Notes under the pieces: model-generated
Seen by the model: only the letters and a program-made list of their open reading frames with translations
What the model was told of the DNA's origin: nothing
Database searches by the model: none
NCBI RefSeq assembly: GCF_900120005.1
Contig: NZ_LT635452.1
Location: 502,302 to 566,301 of the forward strand
Origin: Holdemania sp. Marseille-P2844
GTDB lineage: Bacteria; Bacillota_I; Bacilli_A; Erysipelotrichales; Erysipelotrichaceae
Length of the DNA stretch: 64,000 bases
Reading direction: 5' to 3'
Shown: one piece after another, positions 1 to 7,249 of the stretch
Layout: each line of letters starts with the position of its first letter
How positions within the stretch are numbered: the first letter of the stretch is position 1
Position numbers and translations under genes: made by a program

Positions 1-1350
1 CCGGTCAGCGACTTCCTGATTGTAGATCGCGTAGACTAAGCCGCCCTGAGCCAGAATACCTTCAGCACGAACGTCGCGCATTGCAACTTCGTTGACGAAA
101 CGCTTGCCGTCTTTGTTGACATAGATCAGACCTTCGCCCGACCAGCTTGGTGCTTCGATCCCATAGAAGACGCCGGTGATCGGATTGTTGAACGGATAGA
201 GCTGGATGTGTTCCATATTGATCAGATGAGCGCCGATCTTTTCAGCCATGACGATGCCGTCGCCGACAATCGCCGGGGAGTTCGTCGTTTTAACCGATTC
301 GTCCAGCGTTTCCCAACGCGTGTTGTAATGTTCGCGCATTTCGACGTTCGCGCCGAAACCGCCGGTGGCCAGAACGACGCCATTGTTCGCGGAAATTGTC
401 GCGGTCTGATCGCCCTGGGAGACCTTAACGCCGACAACCTTGCCGGTTTCATCCTGAATCAGTTCTTCAGCCTTGGTGTTCAGCATGATTTCAACGCCGT
501 GACCTTCAGCGTATTCCTTTAACGGATTGATCATGCCCGGGCCTAAATCAATCGGTTCAACGGCACGGGCTACGCTGTGGCCGCCTTCCCAAACGAGGTA
601 ATCCTGATATTTGACGCCGATCTCATCGCGCAGCCATTCCGCTGCCGCCGTCGCGTCGTTCGCGACGATATCGACCATTTCCTTCTTTGCGACCTTTCCG
701 CCGCCTTCCCACATTTCCTTCGCCATCAGTTCCGGGCTGTCTTCAATGCCCTGTTCTTCCTGCAGCCAGTTGTTCGGGCAGGCCAGTTCGGCATAGGACA
801 GAATCGTGTTGCCGCCGACATATGGCATTTTTTCAATGACAACGACATTTGCTCCTGCTGCCTGTGCTTCGATCGCTGCAGACAAGCCCGCTCCGCCGGC
901 GCCTAAGACAACGACGTCATAGGTCTTATCTTCTAAAGTAACGGTCGTCTTCGCCGCGCCCTCGCCGCTCATCAGCGCTTCGATATCTGCGCCGGCTTCT
1001 GTCAGCGCCGCTTTGACAGCGTTCAGAATCGCGTCGGATGTGTGCGTTGCGCCAGATACCGTGTCGACGTTCAGCGACTGGGATTCAACGATCGAAGCCG
1101 GGATGTTGGCGATCGCCGCATCGGAGATGCCAGCCGATTCCTTGTGTTCCGTGACTTCGACCTTTTCAATTTTGTCGGCGCTCAAGGTGACTTCGACGGT
1201 AACGTCGCCGTTATTGCCCTGGGCGGTGCCTGTGTAAGTTCCTGCTTTGAATTTGCCTTCGCCGCCTTGATCATTCTTCGGTGCCGAGCTGCACGCAGCC
1301 ATCGAAGCGATCATCATGACGGAAAGCATCAGTTTAACGATTTTTTTCAT
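1..1350 (-). CDS. FMN-binding/FAD-dependent fumarate reductase-type flavoprotein, lipoprotein (3' end off window)
   Basis: I translated this from the reverse strand; it runs off the left edge after 450 codons. The ATG at 1350 follows GGAGGAAGG. Residues 1-20 are a lipoprotein signal ending in MAAC (Cys20). Residues about 35-115 form an FMN_bind domain with the motif SGATHT (residues 99-104), where ApbE links FMN covalently to Thr102 in this family. From about residue 138 an FAD_binding_2 domain begins with a GAGGAGLSAA Rossmann motif. The family includes periplasmic or cell-surface fumarate, urocanate and related reductases that take electrons through the bound FMN. The substrate cannot be told, since the catalytic C-terminal part lies partly outside the window. 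Expected location is the outer face of the membrane, anchored by lipid. No ApbE gene is in the window. Confidence 0.9.
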   Translation of the reverse strand, partial: MKKIVKLMLSVMMIASMAACSSAPKNDQGGEGKFKAGTYTGTAQGNNGDVTVEVTLSADKIEKVEVTEHKESAGISDAAIANIPASIVESQSLNVDTVSGATHTSDAILNAVKAALTEAGADIEALMSGEGAAKTTVTLEDKTYDVVVLGAGGAGLSAAIEAQAAGANVVVIEKMPYVGGNTILSYAELACPNNWLQEEQGIEDSPELMAKEMWEGGGKVAKKEMVDIVANDATAAAEWLRDEIGVKYQDYLVWEGGHSVARAVEPIDLGPGMINPLKEYAEGHGVEIMLNTKAEELIQDETGKVVGVKVSQGDQTATISANNGVVLATGGFGANVEMREHYNTRWETLDESVKTTNSPAIVGDGIVMAEKIGAHLINMEHIQLYPFNNPITGVFYGIEAPSWSGEGLIYVNKDGKRFVNEVAMRDVRAEGILAQGGLVYAIYNQEVADR

Positions 1351-1437
1351 AATTTTCCTTCCTCCTGATTCTTATTTTATAGAACCGGCCGAAAGGTTTG
1401 AATGGATTATCTTCTGCATTTTTTGTAATATTGTCCA

Positions 1438-1449
1438 TTTGTGCACAAA
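1438..1449. promoter_or_regulatory. 12-bp perfect palindrome upstream of the flavoprotein gene
   Basis: TTTGTGCACAAA is a perfect palindrome about 90 bp upstream of the flavoprotein start at 1350, in a place where an operator could sit. The rest of the gap 1351-1916 holds a 7-bp inverted repeat (CCATGAG at 1493-1499 with CTCATGG at 1511-1517) and the terminator at 1757-1790. I see no credible gene there. The binding protein is unknown. Confidence 0.35.
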
Positions 1450-1756
1450 AACAGATAATTTAAACAAAATTTTTTCAGGGAGTTAACCGAATCCATGAGG
1501 GACAGGTGTTCTCATGGCTGTTAATTTCAATGGGATTCTTCTGTTTTTATGCGCTGGATCTTATGATCAACAGGCGGAAAGACGCGGGACGGAATCTATT
1601 GGCAGAAAGTTGGAAGAATCTTCAGCGATAGGAGCTTTCAGGAAAGACGATAATCAAATTTCCTGTAAAGCAAAGAGCGTCCCGGCTTTCCATATTCAGT
1701 ATAACTCAAGAATGGTAATTAAACAACTCTTTTGAGTTTTTTTTGACATGAAATAA

Positions 1757-1790
1757 AAACGCCGGGCAATCCGGTCCCGGCGTTTCTATC
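1757..1790 (-). terminator. Rho-independent terminator of the aldo/keto reductase cluster
   Basis: Read on the reverse strand, a GCCGGG...CCCGGC stem is followed by TTTTTATTT. It lies about 130 bp beyond the stop of the aldo/keto reductase gene and is the likely end of the leftward 5-kb operon. Confidence 0.65.
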
Positions 1791-1916
1791 AACAAACATT
1801 TCGTTTTGCGTAATTTCCTTCAACGTTGAGCTTCAGCGTTGAAATCCTTCTCCCTTACGGAGCCCTCATTTTTCTCTAAGGAAGAAGAACCGTGATACAA
1901 GGCGGTGAGCAGGGAA

Positions 1917-2876
1917 TCAGAGCTGATCCAATCCCAGCCGTGCGATTTCCGCGTCGATTTGCTGCATTTGAGCATCGCTGAGCTGCCATGTGAACGTATT
2001 GAGATTTTCCGCGACATGACGCACGCTGCGTACGCCGACCAACGCGGTGGAGACGAATGCTTTCTGCGTCGACCAGTTGATCGCAACCTGACTGACTGGA
2101 ACCTGATGTGTCCGGGCAATTTCATCCAGCGTTGCCATCAGCTCCATGACGCGGGGGAAGATCTCCGGCTTAAAGCCTTTATAGAAGGACAGCCGGACAT
2201 CGTTGGCCGGCCAGTCGGGAACCTCGCGGAACCGGCCGGTCAGAATCCCGCCGCTTAAGGAACCATAGGTCATCGTGTCGATGCCATGTGCGGCACACCA
2301 TTGCATCAATGGCTTATAACGCTGATCGATCATCGAGAAGGGCGGTTGAACGACGTCGATCTGACCGTATTTCATCGCTTCCTCCAATAACGGCTGATCG
2401 CAGTTGGACAAGCCGATATAGCGGATTTTTCCCTGCTGCTTTAAGAAGTTCAGGGCACACATCGTTTCCGCAATCGGCGTGTGCGTATCCGGCCAATGCA
2501 GGAAATAAAAATCGACGTAATCGGTCTGGAGGTTGCGCAGCGAGCTGGCCATTTCCTCCATGACTGTACCGAAACGGGCGTCGCGGAATACGCCGCCGGT
2601 GAATAAATCATTGTGCGTGCCGAACTTCGTGGAAATTAAAATCTCAGACCGGTTCAGACCCTGGATCGCTTTGCCGACGATCTGTTCCGAGCTGTGGTTG
2701 CCATAGTTGGGTGCTGTGTCGATCAGGTTGACGCCGCCCTGGATCATCGCGCGGATTGCTTCGATCGCTTCGGTTTCGCTCATCGCGCCGTTCCAGCGCA
2801 GGCTGTCCAGCCCCCAGGTGCCGACGGCCAGCTGACTGACGTCGACGTTGGCGTTTTTAAAATGAGTCATGCGCAT
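1917..2876 (-). CDS. Aldo/keto reductase family oxidoreductase
   Basis: This 319-residue protein has normal AKR length and a TIM-barrel pattern. The AKR catalytic tetrad is visible: Asp and Tyr in LIDTAPNYG (about residues 52-60), Lys in STKFG (about 83) and His in FLHWPD (about 124). AKRs reduce aldehydes or ketones, or oxidise sugars, with NAD(P)H in the cytoplasm. The ATG at 2876 has AAAGGATG upstream; a second ATG two codons later is possible. It is the last gene of the leftward cluster that also holds an iron alcohol dehydrogenase, a transaldolase-like protein and an IolB-like isomerase, so I infer a role in the same sugar pathway, for example oxidising or reducing the sugar or the aldehyde fragment. 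The substrate is unknown. Confidence 0.88.
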   Translation of the reverse strand: MRMTHFKNANVDVSQLAVGTWGLDSLRWNGAMSETEAIEAIRAMIQGGVNLIDTAPNYGNHSSEQIVGKAIQGLNRSEILISTKFGTHNDLFTGGVFRDARFGTVMEEMASSLRNLQTDYVDFYFLHWPDTHTPIAETMCALNFLKQQGKIRYIGLSNCDQPLLEEAMKYGQIDVVQPPFSMIDQRYKPLMQWCAAHGIDTMTYGSLSGGILTGRFREVPDWPANDVRLSFYKGFKPEIFPRVMELMATLDEIARTHQVPVSQVAINWSTQKAFVSTALVGVRSVRHVAENLNTFTWQLSDAQMQQIDAEIARLGLDQL

Positions 2877-2968
2877 AATTTAGATCATCCTTTCATCATT
2901 GATGCCGGAAAAAAACGGGAAGTCCTGGGCAGGGGAGAAACTTAGGGGCTAAGAAAGATCTGAAGGAT

Positions 2969-4120
2969 TTACCACAGCTGTTTATACAGCTCGATCATCG
3001 CCTGTTCCGTTATCGGCTTGCGGGTGTTGGCCGGGGAGCCGGAAACGTTGGCGTCATGGGCCATTTTTTCCAGCGAATTCATGAACTGATCCCGATCGAC
3101 ATTCAGCTGCGCCAAGGTTGGCACGTTCAGCCGGGCTAACAGCGCGGACAGATTTTCAATAAACAGATCGGCCGCCTGTTCATCATCCTCACACTGTGTC
3201 ATATCGCAATAACGCGCCAGATCCGCAAACCGGGCCACTGCGCCATCCTTAACATATTTCATGCAGACTTCCAACAGCACGGCGTTGCTTAAGCCATGCG
3301 CGATATGGAACAGCGCGCCGATCGGACGGCTCATGCCATGGACGATCGTTACCGAGGAATTGTTGAAGGCGATCCCGGCTTCCAGCGCCGCCAGCGACAT
3401 CTGGATCCGGGCTTCCTCATTGTCGCCATGCTCATAGGCATTTGTCAGATTGTTGAAAATCCGCTTGACGGCGCTGAGCGCGAAGGTGTCGGAAAGTGGC
3501 TGGGCCAGACGGGAGGTGTAGGCTTCAACCGCGTGGCACAGGGCGTCGATGCCGGTCGCGCTGGTCACGCCCTTGGGCGCGGTCATCGTGAACTGCGGGT
3601 CGATGATCGCCAGATCCGGAATCAGACTGCCGCCTTTTAAAAGCATCTTCACGTCGTTTTCCGTGTCGGTGATGATCGTGAACTGGGTTGCTTCCGAACC
3701 CGTGCCGGCAGTCGTCGGGATCGCGACCTTCTTCGGCAGCGGCGTTTCCACCGGCTGACCCATGTAGGAATTCAACGGCCGGTTTGGATCGGCGCTCATC
3801 ATCGCGATCGCCTTCATCGAGTCGATCGGCGAACCGCCGCCCAGCGCGATCAAGAAGTCGCAGTGTTCCGCCTGATATTGCTTCAAGCCGTCGATGATCA
3901 TCGTATCGCATGGCTCACTGTTGATTTGAGCATAAATCGAATATCCGACATGATGTTGATTCAGCACTCTCAGCACCTTGTCCAGATTGCCGAGCTTGAT
4001 CATCATCGAATCGGTGACGATCAGCGCCTTTTTGCCTAACGCGGCCAATGCGGGACCGGCCATTTCCAGAGCGCTTGAACCGTTGATGATTTTAGCGGGT
4101 GTTAAAAATAGATTTGCCAT
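2969..4120 (-). CDS. Iron-containing alcohol dehydrogenase (propanediol/lactaldehyde reductase type)
   Basis: A 383-residue member of the group III iron-dependent alcohol dehydrogenases (FucO/DhaT family), with usual length. The nucleotide loop GGGSPIDSMKA (about residues 95-105) and the metal ligands are visible: Asp and His in GIDALCHAVEAY, then His residues in IVHGMSRPIGALFHIAHG. Relatives interconvert lactaldehyde/1,2-propanediol, 3-hydroxypropanal/1,3-propanediol or 3-sulfolactaldehyde/dihydroxypropanesulfonate with NAD(H). It lies 12 bp after the transaldolase-like gene, so the two are almost surely cotranscribed. A fitting role is disposal of the C3 aldehyde released by the transaldolase, regenerating NAD+. 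That role is inference; the family assignment is firm. Confidence 0.92.
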   Translation of the reverse strand: MANLFLTPAKIINGSSALEMAGPALAALGKKALIVTDSMMIKLGNLDKVLRVLNQHHVGYSIYAQINSEPCDTMIIDGLKQYQAEHCDFLIALGGGSPIDSMKAIAMMSADPNRPLNSYMGQPVETPLPKKVAIPTTAGTGSEATQFTIITDTENDVKMLLKGGSLIPDLAIIDPQFTMTAPKGVTSATGIDALCHAVEAYTSRLAQPLSDTFALSAVKRIFNNLTNAYEHGDNEEARIQMSLAALEAGIAFNNSSVTIVHGMSRPIGALFHIAHGLSNAVLLEVCMKYVKDGAVARFADLARYCDMTQCEDDEQAADLFIENLSALLARLNVPTLAQLNVDRDQFMNSLEKMAHDANVSGSPANTRKPITEQAMIELYKQLW

Positions 4121-4132
4121 TGTCGTTCCTCC

Positions 4133-5188
4133 TTATTTGATCATGTAGCCGCGGATGAGTTTGACTAAATCGTCATAGCCGCCCAGAAACTGATTCATCG
4201 TCGCCAAAAACGCGCCGTAGTGCTCAAACGCTTCCGGCTTTAACCCATCCTCAAAGTATGCTTTTTTGAATTCATCCAGCTTCATCAGCTCGTTGATCAG
4301 CTCGTCTGCGACCGGCGTGTCGATGTTGTTTTGGATCACGACGTCGCTGCCGTTGTATTTGCGCTGCCAGTCGCTGGTGATCGTCAGAACGATATCCCCG
4401 CCGATGAATTCTTCCCAATGATGCTGATTGCGGAAGGCCGCGACCAGCAGCTTTGTCCGATAGCCGCGTTCCTTGTATAACCGGTAGGCGTTTTTGACGA
4501 CCGCTACGCCCGCCATGTCCAACGCTTCCGCGCTGATCATCACGTCGTGCTGCTTGACCCAGGCTTTTAAGTAATCGTCGGTCCGGCCGGCCATGATCGT
4601 GCAGACCGGATGCATTTCCGCCGTGGACAAGCCTTCCGCTTCCCGCCGCGCCAAGCCGCGCTCCACGGCTTCGGCGACCGCAATCGCCTGGGCGCAGGTG
4701 AACGAGACTGTCGCATTGATACTGACGCCGCGGTAGGTCAATTCCTCAAACGCTTCGATGCCGGCCTTGGAGGTCGGGGCTTTGATCTGGGAATTGGGCA
4801 CGGTGGCCGCCAGCTCGCAGGCCTGCTCGACCATCTTGTCCTTGCTGCGGTAGAACTTGGCGTTGGTCTGAAACGAAATCCGGCCTTTCTGACCATGGCT
4901 TTCCTCAAACATCGGCAAAAGCAGCCGGCTGGCTTTGGCGCCTAACGCCTTGATCACATCCCAGGCGACCTCATCCTCGGTGTAAGCCGGATGGGTGCTG
5001 ATGATTTCTCTGATGGTCTCTTCCCATTCGGGCAGTTCCTTCTTTAAGACGTTGCCGACGATGACCGGGTTGGTGGTTGCGCCGCTGGCGCCGTTGTCGA
5101 TTGCATATTGCAGCTCCTTGCAGCTGCAGGAGTCGTTCCACACTTCCGTCTGCGGGAAGCGGGTGACCATTTCGTATAATTTATTCAT
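4133..5188 (-). CDS. Transaldolase family protein
   Basis: A 351-residue (beta/alpha)8 class I aldolase, longer than FSA/TalC (about 215) and slightly longer than TalB (about 317). Family motifs in order are: an Asp in VWNDS (about residue 18), GASGATTNPVIV (about 34-45), the predicted Schiff-base lysine in SQIKAPTSKAG (about 144-154), NATVSFTCAQA (about 169-179) and TIMAGRTDDYLK near the usual GR-DD motif. Transaldolases move a dihydroxyacetone unit from a ketose to glyceraldehyde-3-phosphate, making fructose-6-phosphate and freeing an aldehyde. The neighbours, an IolB-like isomerase and an iron alcohol dehydrogenase, suggest a special ketose donor, such as a 6-deoxy or 6-sulfo ketohexose. 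This gene context, not the sequence alone, is the basis for that suggestion. Confidence 0.88.
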   Translation of the reverse strand: MNKLYEMVTRFPQTEVWNDSCSCKELQYAIDNGASGATTNPVIVGNVLKKELPEWEETIREIISTHPAYTEDEVAWDVIKALGAKASRLLLPMFEESHGQKGRISFQTNAKFYRSKDKMVEQACELAATVPNSQIKAPTSKAGIEAFEELTYRGVSINATVSFTCAQAIAVAEAVERGLARREAEGLSTAEMHPVCTIMAGRTDDYLKAWVKQHDVMISAEALDMAGVAVVKNAYRLYKERGYRTKLLVAAFRNQHHWEEFIGGDIVLTITSDWQRKYNGSDVVIQNNIDTPVADELINELMKLDEFKKAYFEDGLKPEAFEHYGAFLATMNQFLGGYDDLVKLIRGYMIK

Positions 5189-5252
5189 GTATTTTTATTT
5201 CTCCTTTACTTTAACAGGCTGACCGCCTTGACAAGACTTGGCGTTGTTTTGC

Positions 5253-5294
5253 AGGACCGCTGCCCGGCAAGGCATTTGCCGCTGTCCTTTTTTT
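5253..5294 (+). other. Hairpin in the gap between transaldolase-like and IolB-like genes
   Basis: AGGAC...GTCCT encloses a perfect inner stem GGCAA-ggcat-TTGCC. The T7 run lies on the plus strand, antisense to the flanking genes, so it is not a normal terminator for them. It could be an mRNA processing or stability element in the leftward transcript, or could stop antisense transcription. The 166-bp gap holds nothing else I recognise. Confidence 0.35.
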
Positions 5295-5354
5295 CGAAGA
5301 CGGACGGATTCTGCGCGATGGCTGAGCGGACCTGAGGAATGAAGGGGTTATGGC

Positions 5355-6143
5355 TTATTGATCAAGCTGGAAGAATTCGGCATCCGGATCGTTGACCCAT
5401 TCATGATCGGGGTCGAAGGTGCGCGTCTTGATCCACGGATTGTTTTTTAGATGCGGAATCATCCAGACATAGAACATCGCGTAGCCCGGCGCGGCATTTT
5501 GCGGATGGGTCAGACCGCCGGGGATCATCGCGACGCTGTTGTGCGTGATTTTATAGACCTCCTCGCCCATGAAGCAGCTGCCGAAGCCCTGCGGATGATC
5601 GAACTTGTAGAAGTAGACCTCCGGCTGGGGATGATGATGCGGCGGATAACTGCTCCAGAAGCCTGGAAAGTTGGTGATTTCCCCCAGCACCATGTTGGAA
5701 TATGGCGTGCGCTGGTAATCCAGGATCGTCGTGACCTGGCGCTTGGTCGTGGCAGCCAGCTTGCCTTCGCCGAAGAACTGTTTGTCGATGTTGGACTTAT
5801 CATACAGCACGGCCGGGAAGATCCGCGGGTTTTCCTTCTGTTGGACCAGCACCTCGCCATCTTCCTCAAAGACCAGCGTCACCGGCGTGTTCCGGCAGAC
5901 GTGCAGGCAGGTCGCGTCGTCGTGGAAGCAATCCTTCCGCACGGCGCTGACCGCTTTGCCTTCATATTGATAGACAACAGTTCCGCTCAGCAGCAGCAGC
6001 GCCGTTTCCTGATCCTTTGACTGGATCGGCCAGGACTCGCCTTTATGGGCGATTAACAGTTGAACGTTCATGAACATCCGGTCTTTTTCACTGTCGCAGA
6101 TCTGATTGAAACCGGGATGCAGATCCTCATTTTTTCTTAGCAT
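5355..6143 (-). CDS. IolB/KduI-type isomerase (5-deoxy-glucuronate isomerase family)
   Basis: 262 residues from the ATG at 6143, which has AGAAAGGAG 5 bases upstream; an upstream TTG at 6167 would lie inside the promoter region and is rejected. The double-cupin IolB family signature is clear: NFPGFWSSYPPHHHP, then QPEVYFYKF and PQGFG (about residues 157-186), with further His in GGLTHP. The His and Glu residues match the metal site of IolB/KduI enzymes, which do aldose-ketose isomerisation of open-chain uronates or deoxysugars. No other inositol genes (iolC, D, E, G, J) are near, so the classical inositol role is unlikely. It is the first gene of the leftward cluster and is divergent from the DeoR gene, which probably controls it. 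Confidence 0.85.
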   Translation of the reverse strand: MLRKNEDLHPGFNQICDSEKDRMFMNVQLLIAHKGESWPIQSKDQETALLLLSGTVVYQYEGKAVSAVRKDCFHDDATCLHVCRNTPVTLVFEEDGEVLVQQKENPRIFPAVLYDKSNIDKQFFGEGKLAATTKRQVTTILDYQRTPYSNMVLGEITNFPGFWSSYPPHHHPQPEVYFYKFDHPQGFGSCFMGEEVYKITHNSVAMIPGGLTHPQNAAPGYAMFYVWMIPHLKNNPWIKTRTFDPDHEWVNDPDAEFFQLDQ

Positions 6144-6160
6144 TGTGAACTCCTTTCTGC

Positions 6161-6202
6161 TTGTCACAGGGATTCAACTTGTCTATAATGGAGAAAGTTG
6201 AA
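6161..6202 (+). promoter_or_regulatory. Promoter and operator of the DeoR regulator
   Basis: TTGTCA (6161-6166), a 17-bp spacer and TATAAT (6184-6189) form a near-consensus sigma-A promoter. A perfect 8-bp inverted repeat, TTCAACTT (6173-6180) and AAGTTGAA (6195-6202), brackets the -10 box. Repressor binding there would block this promoter and very likely the divergent isomerase operon. A start near 6196 rules out the TTG codon at 6198 as a normal start of the regulator. Confidence 0.75.
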
Positions 6203-6218
6203 AGGTCGGGGAAAAACC

Positions 6219-6971
6219 ATGAAATACAATCGTTTGCAGGAAATGGAAGCCTATATCCGTAAAAACCGCTCGGTGAGCAACGAGGAGCTTCAGCAGCTGT
6301 TCAATATCTCCGTGCAGACGCTGCGCCGGGATTTGAAGGAACTGGAGGACCGCAATGTGATCACCAAGGTGTACGGCGGCGTTCTGGCCAAACCGGAAAA
6401 GATCAGCGCGGCGACCTTGCCGACTTTATCTTCCCGGCTGCGCACCAACGCGGCGGCCAAGGATCGGATCGGTCAGCTGGCGGCGCGGCAAGTGCAGGAC
6501 GGCGACGTAATTTTTGTGGATTCAGGTTCCACCGCCTATACCATGATCCCCTATCTTCATCAACAGGAGGTCACGGTGATCTCTCATAGCCTGCATGTCA
6601 TGAACGCGCTGACGGAAACAGAGAATCTGACGGGCATCTGCCTGGGCGGGAAGCTGAGAAGGGAAACCCAGACCTTCTTCTCCGATACCTCGTTTTATCC
6701 GTACTACTATAATAAAGCGTTCATTTCCACGGTCGGCCTGTCGATTTCCAAGGGGCTGACGAATACCGATTTCAATGAAGGGGTGATCAAGCGGCATGTG
6801 ATCCAGAATTCTGCGGAGGTCTGGATCGTCGCCGATCACTCGAAATTCGGTACGGTGGCGTTTAACAAGTTTTTCGATCTTGAAGGCATTACCGGAATTA
6901 TCACCGATGAAGAACCGAGTGAAAAATACCGGCAATACTTCAAAAATCTCAAAATCCAGTTGATTGATTAA
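6219..6971 (+). CDS. DeoR/GlpR family transcriptional repressor
   Basis: 250 residues from the ATG at 6219, the usual length. An N-terminal winged helix-turn-helix (residues about 5-57, with the DeoR signature NISVQTLRRDLKELE) is followed by the DeoRC sensor domain, with VDSGSTAYTMIPYL and VADHSKFG motifs that bind a sugar-phosphate effector in the family. It is divergent from the isomerase/transaldolase/dehydrogenase cluster, and an 8-bp inverted repeat lies across its own -10 box, so I infer autorepression and repression of that cluster. The repeated half-site TCAACTTG occurs again just 3' of the gene (near 7037 and 7072). Confidence 0.93.
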   Translation: MKYNRLQEMEAYIRKNRSVSNEELQQLFNISVQTLRRDLKELEDRNVITKVYGGVLAKPEKISAATLPTLSSRLRTNAAAKDRIGQLAARQVQDGDVIFVDSGSTAYTMIPYLHQQEVTVISHSLHVMNALTETENLTGICLGGKLRRETQTFFSDTSFYPYYYNKAFISTVGLSISKGLTNTDFNEGVIKRHVIQNSAEVWIVADHSKFGTVAFNKFFDLEGITGIITDEEPSEKYRQYFKNLKIQLID

Positions 6972-6972
6972 G

Positions 6973-6995
6973 TCCGGACAAGCCGGGCTTTTTGA
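6973..6995 (+). terminator. Weak terminator after the DeoR gene
   Basis: CCGG-acaag-CCGG followed by GCTTTTT lies just after the stop codon. The stem is short, so termination may be partial. Confidence 0.4.
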
Positions 6996-7023
6996 TTGCC
7001 TGGACAAGCTTATCATAGTGTCT

Positions 7024-7080
7024 GTTGATCAGGTTGTCAACTTGGTTTTGAGAAGGTCTTGGTTAACTTGATCAACTTGT
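7024..7080. promoter_or_regulatory. Repeated TCAACTTG half-sites between the DeoR and PRD-regulator genes
   Basis: GTTGA (7024-7028) and TCAAC (7037-7041) form an inverted repeat, and TTGATCAA with TCAACTTG follows about 35 bp on. The half-site matches the operator seen at 6173-6202. It may let the DeoR protein also affect the downstream PRD regulator or loop DNA. The remainder of 6996-7249 shows no gene. Confidence 0.4.
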
Positions 7081-7249
7081 GATTCTTCGAGAAAAGTATT
7101 AAAAAAGCTTTTATAAAAGGGATATTCATGCTTTTTCCCCAGCTTCGCGAAACAACAAGCAAAAAATTACCGGATTTCTGTTCCCGTTTTTCTTTCAGCC
7201 GGAACAGGAAAGTATGCTATTTTATTGACGAGGGAAGGGCGGTGACAAA

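Noticed and set aside
1514..1735. 73-residue open frame on the plus strand
   Set aside because: No ribosome site, no recognised motif, lies in a promoter/terminator gap with atypical composition.
3525..3911. Long overlapping frames within the iron alcohol dehydrogenase and many other genes
   Set aside because: They are alternative-frame shadows in GC-rich codons; the main frames carry full family motifs.
6117..6190. Clear -35/-10 pair for the leftward isomerase operon
   Set aside because: I could not find boxes with proper spacing on the reverse strand; the shared palindrome suggests where it must be but I do not assign it.
6198..6218. TTG start of the DeoR protein 7 codons before the ATG
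   Set aside because: It lies at the expected transcription start of the TTGTCA/TATAAT promoter and inside the operator arm.
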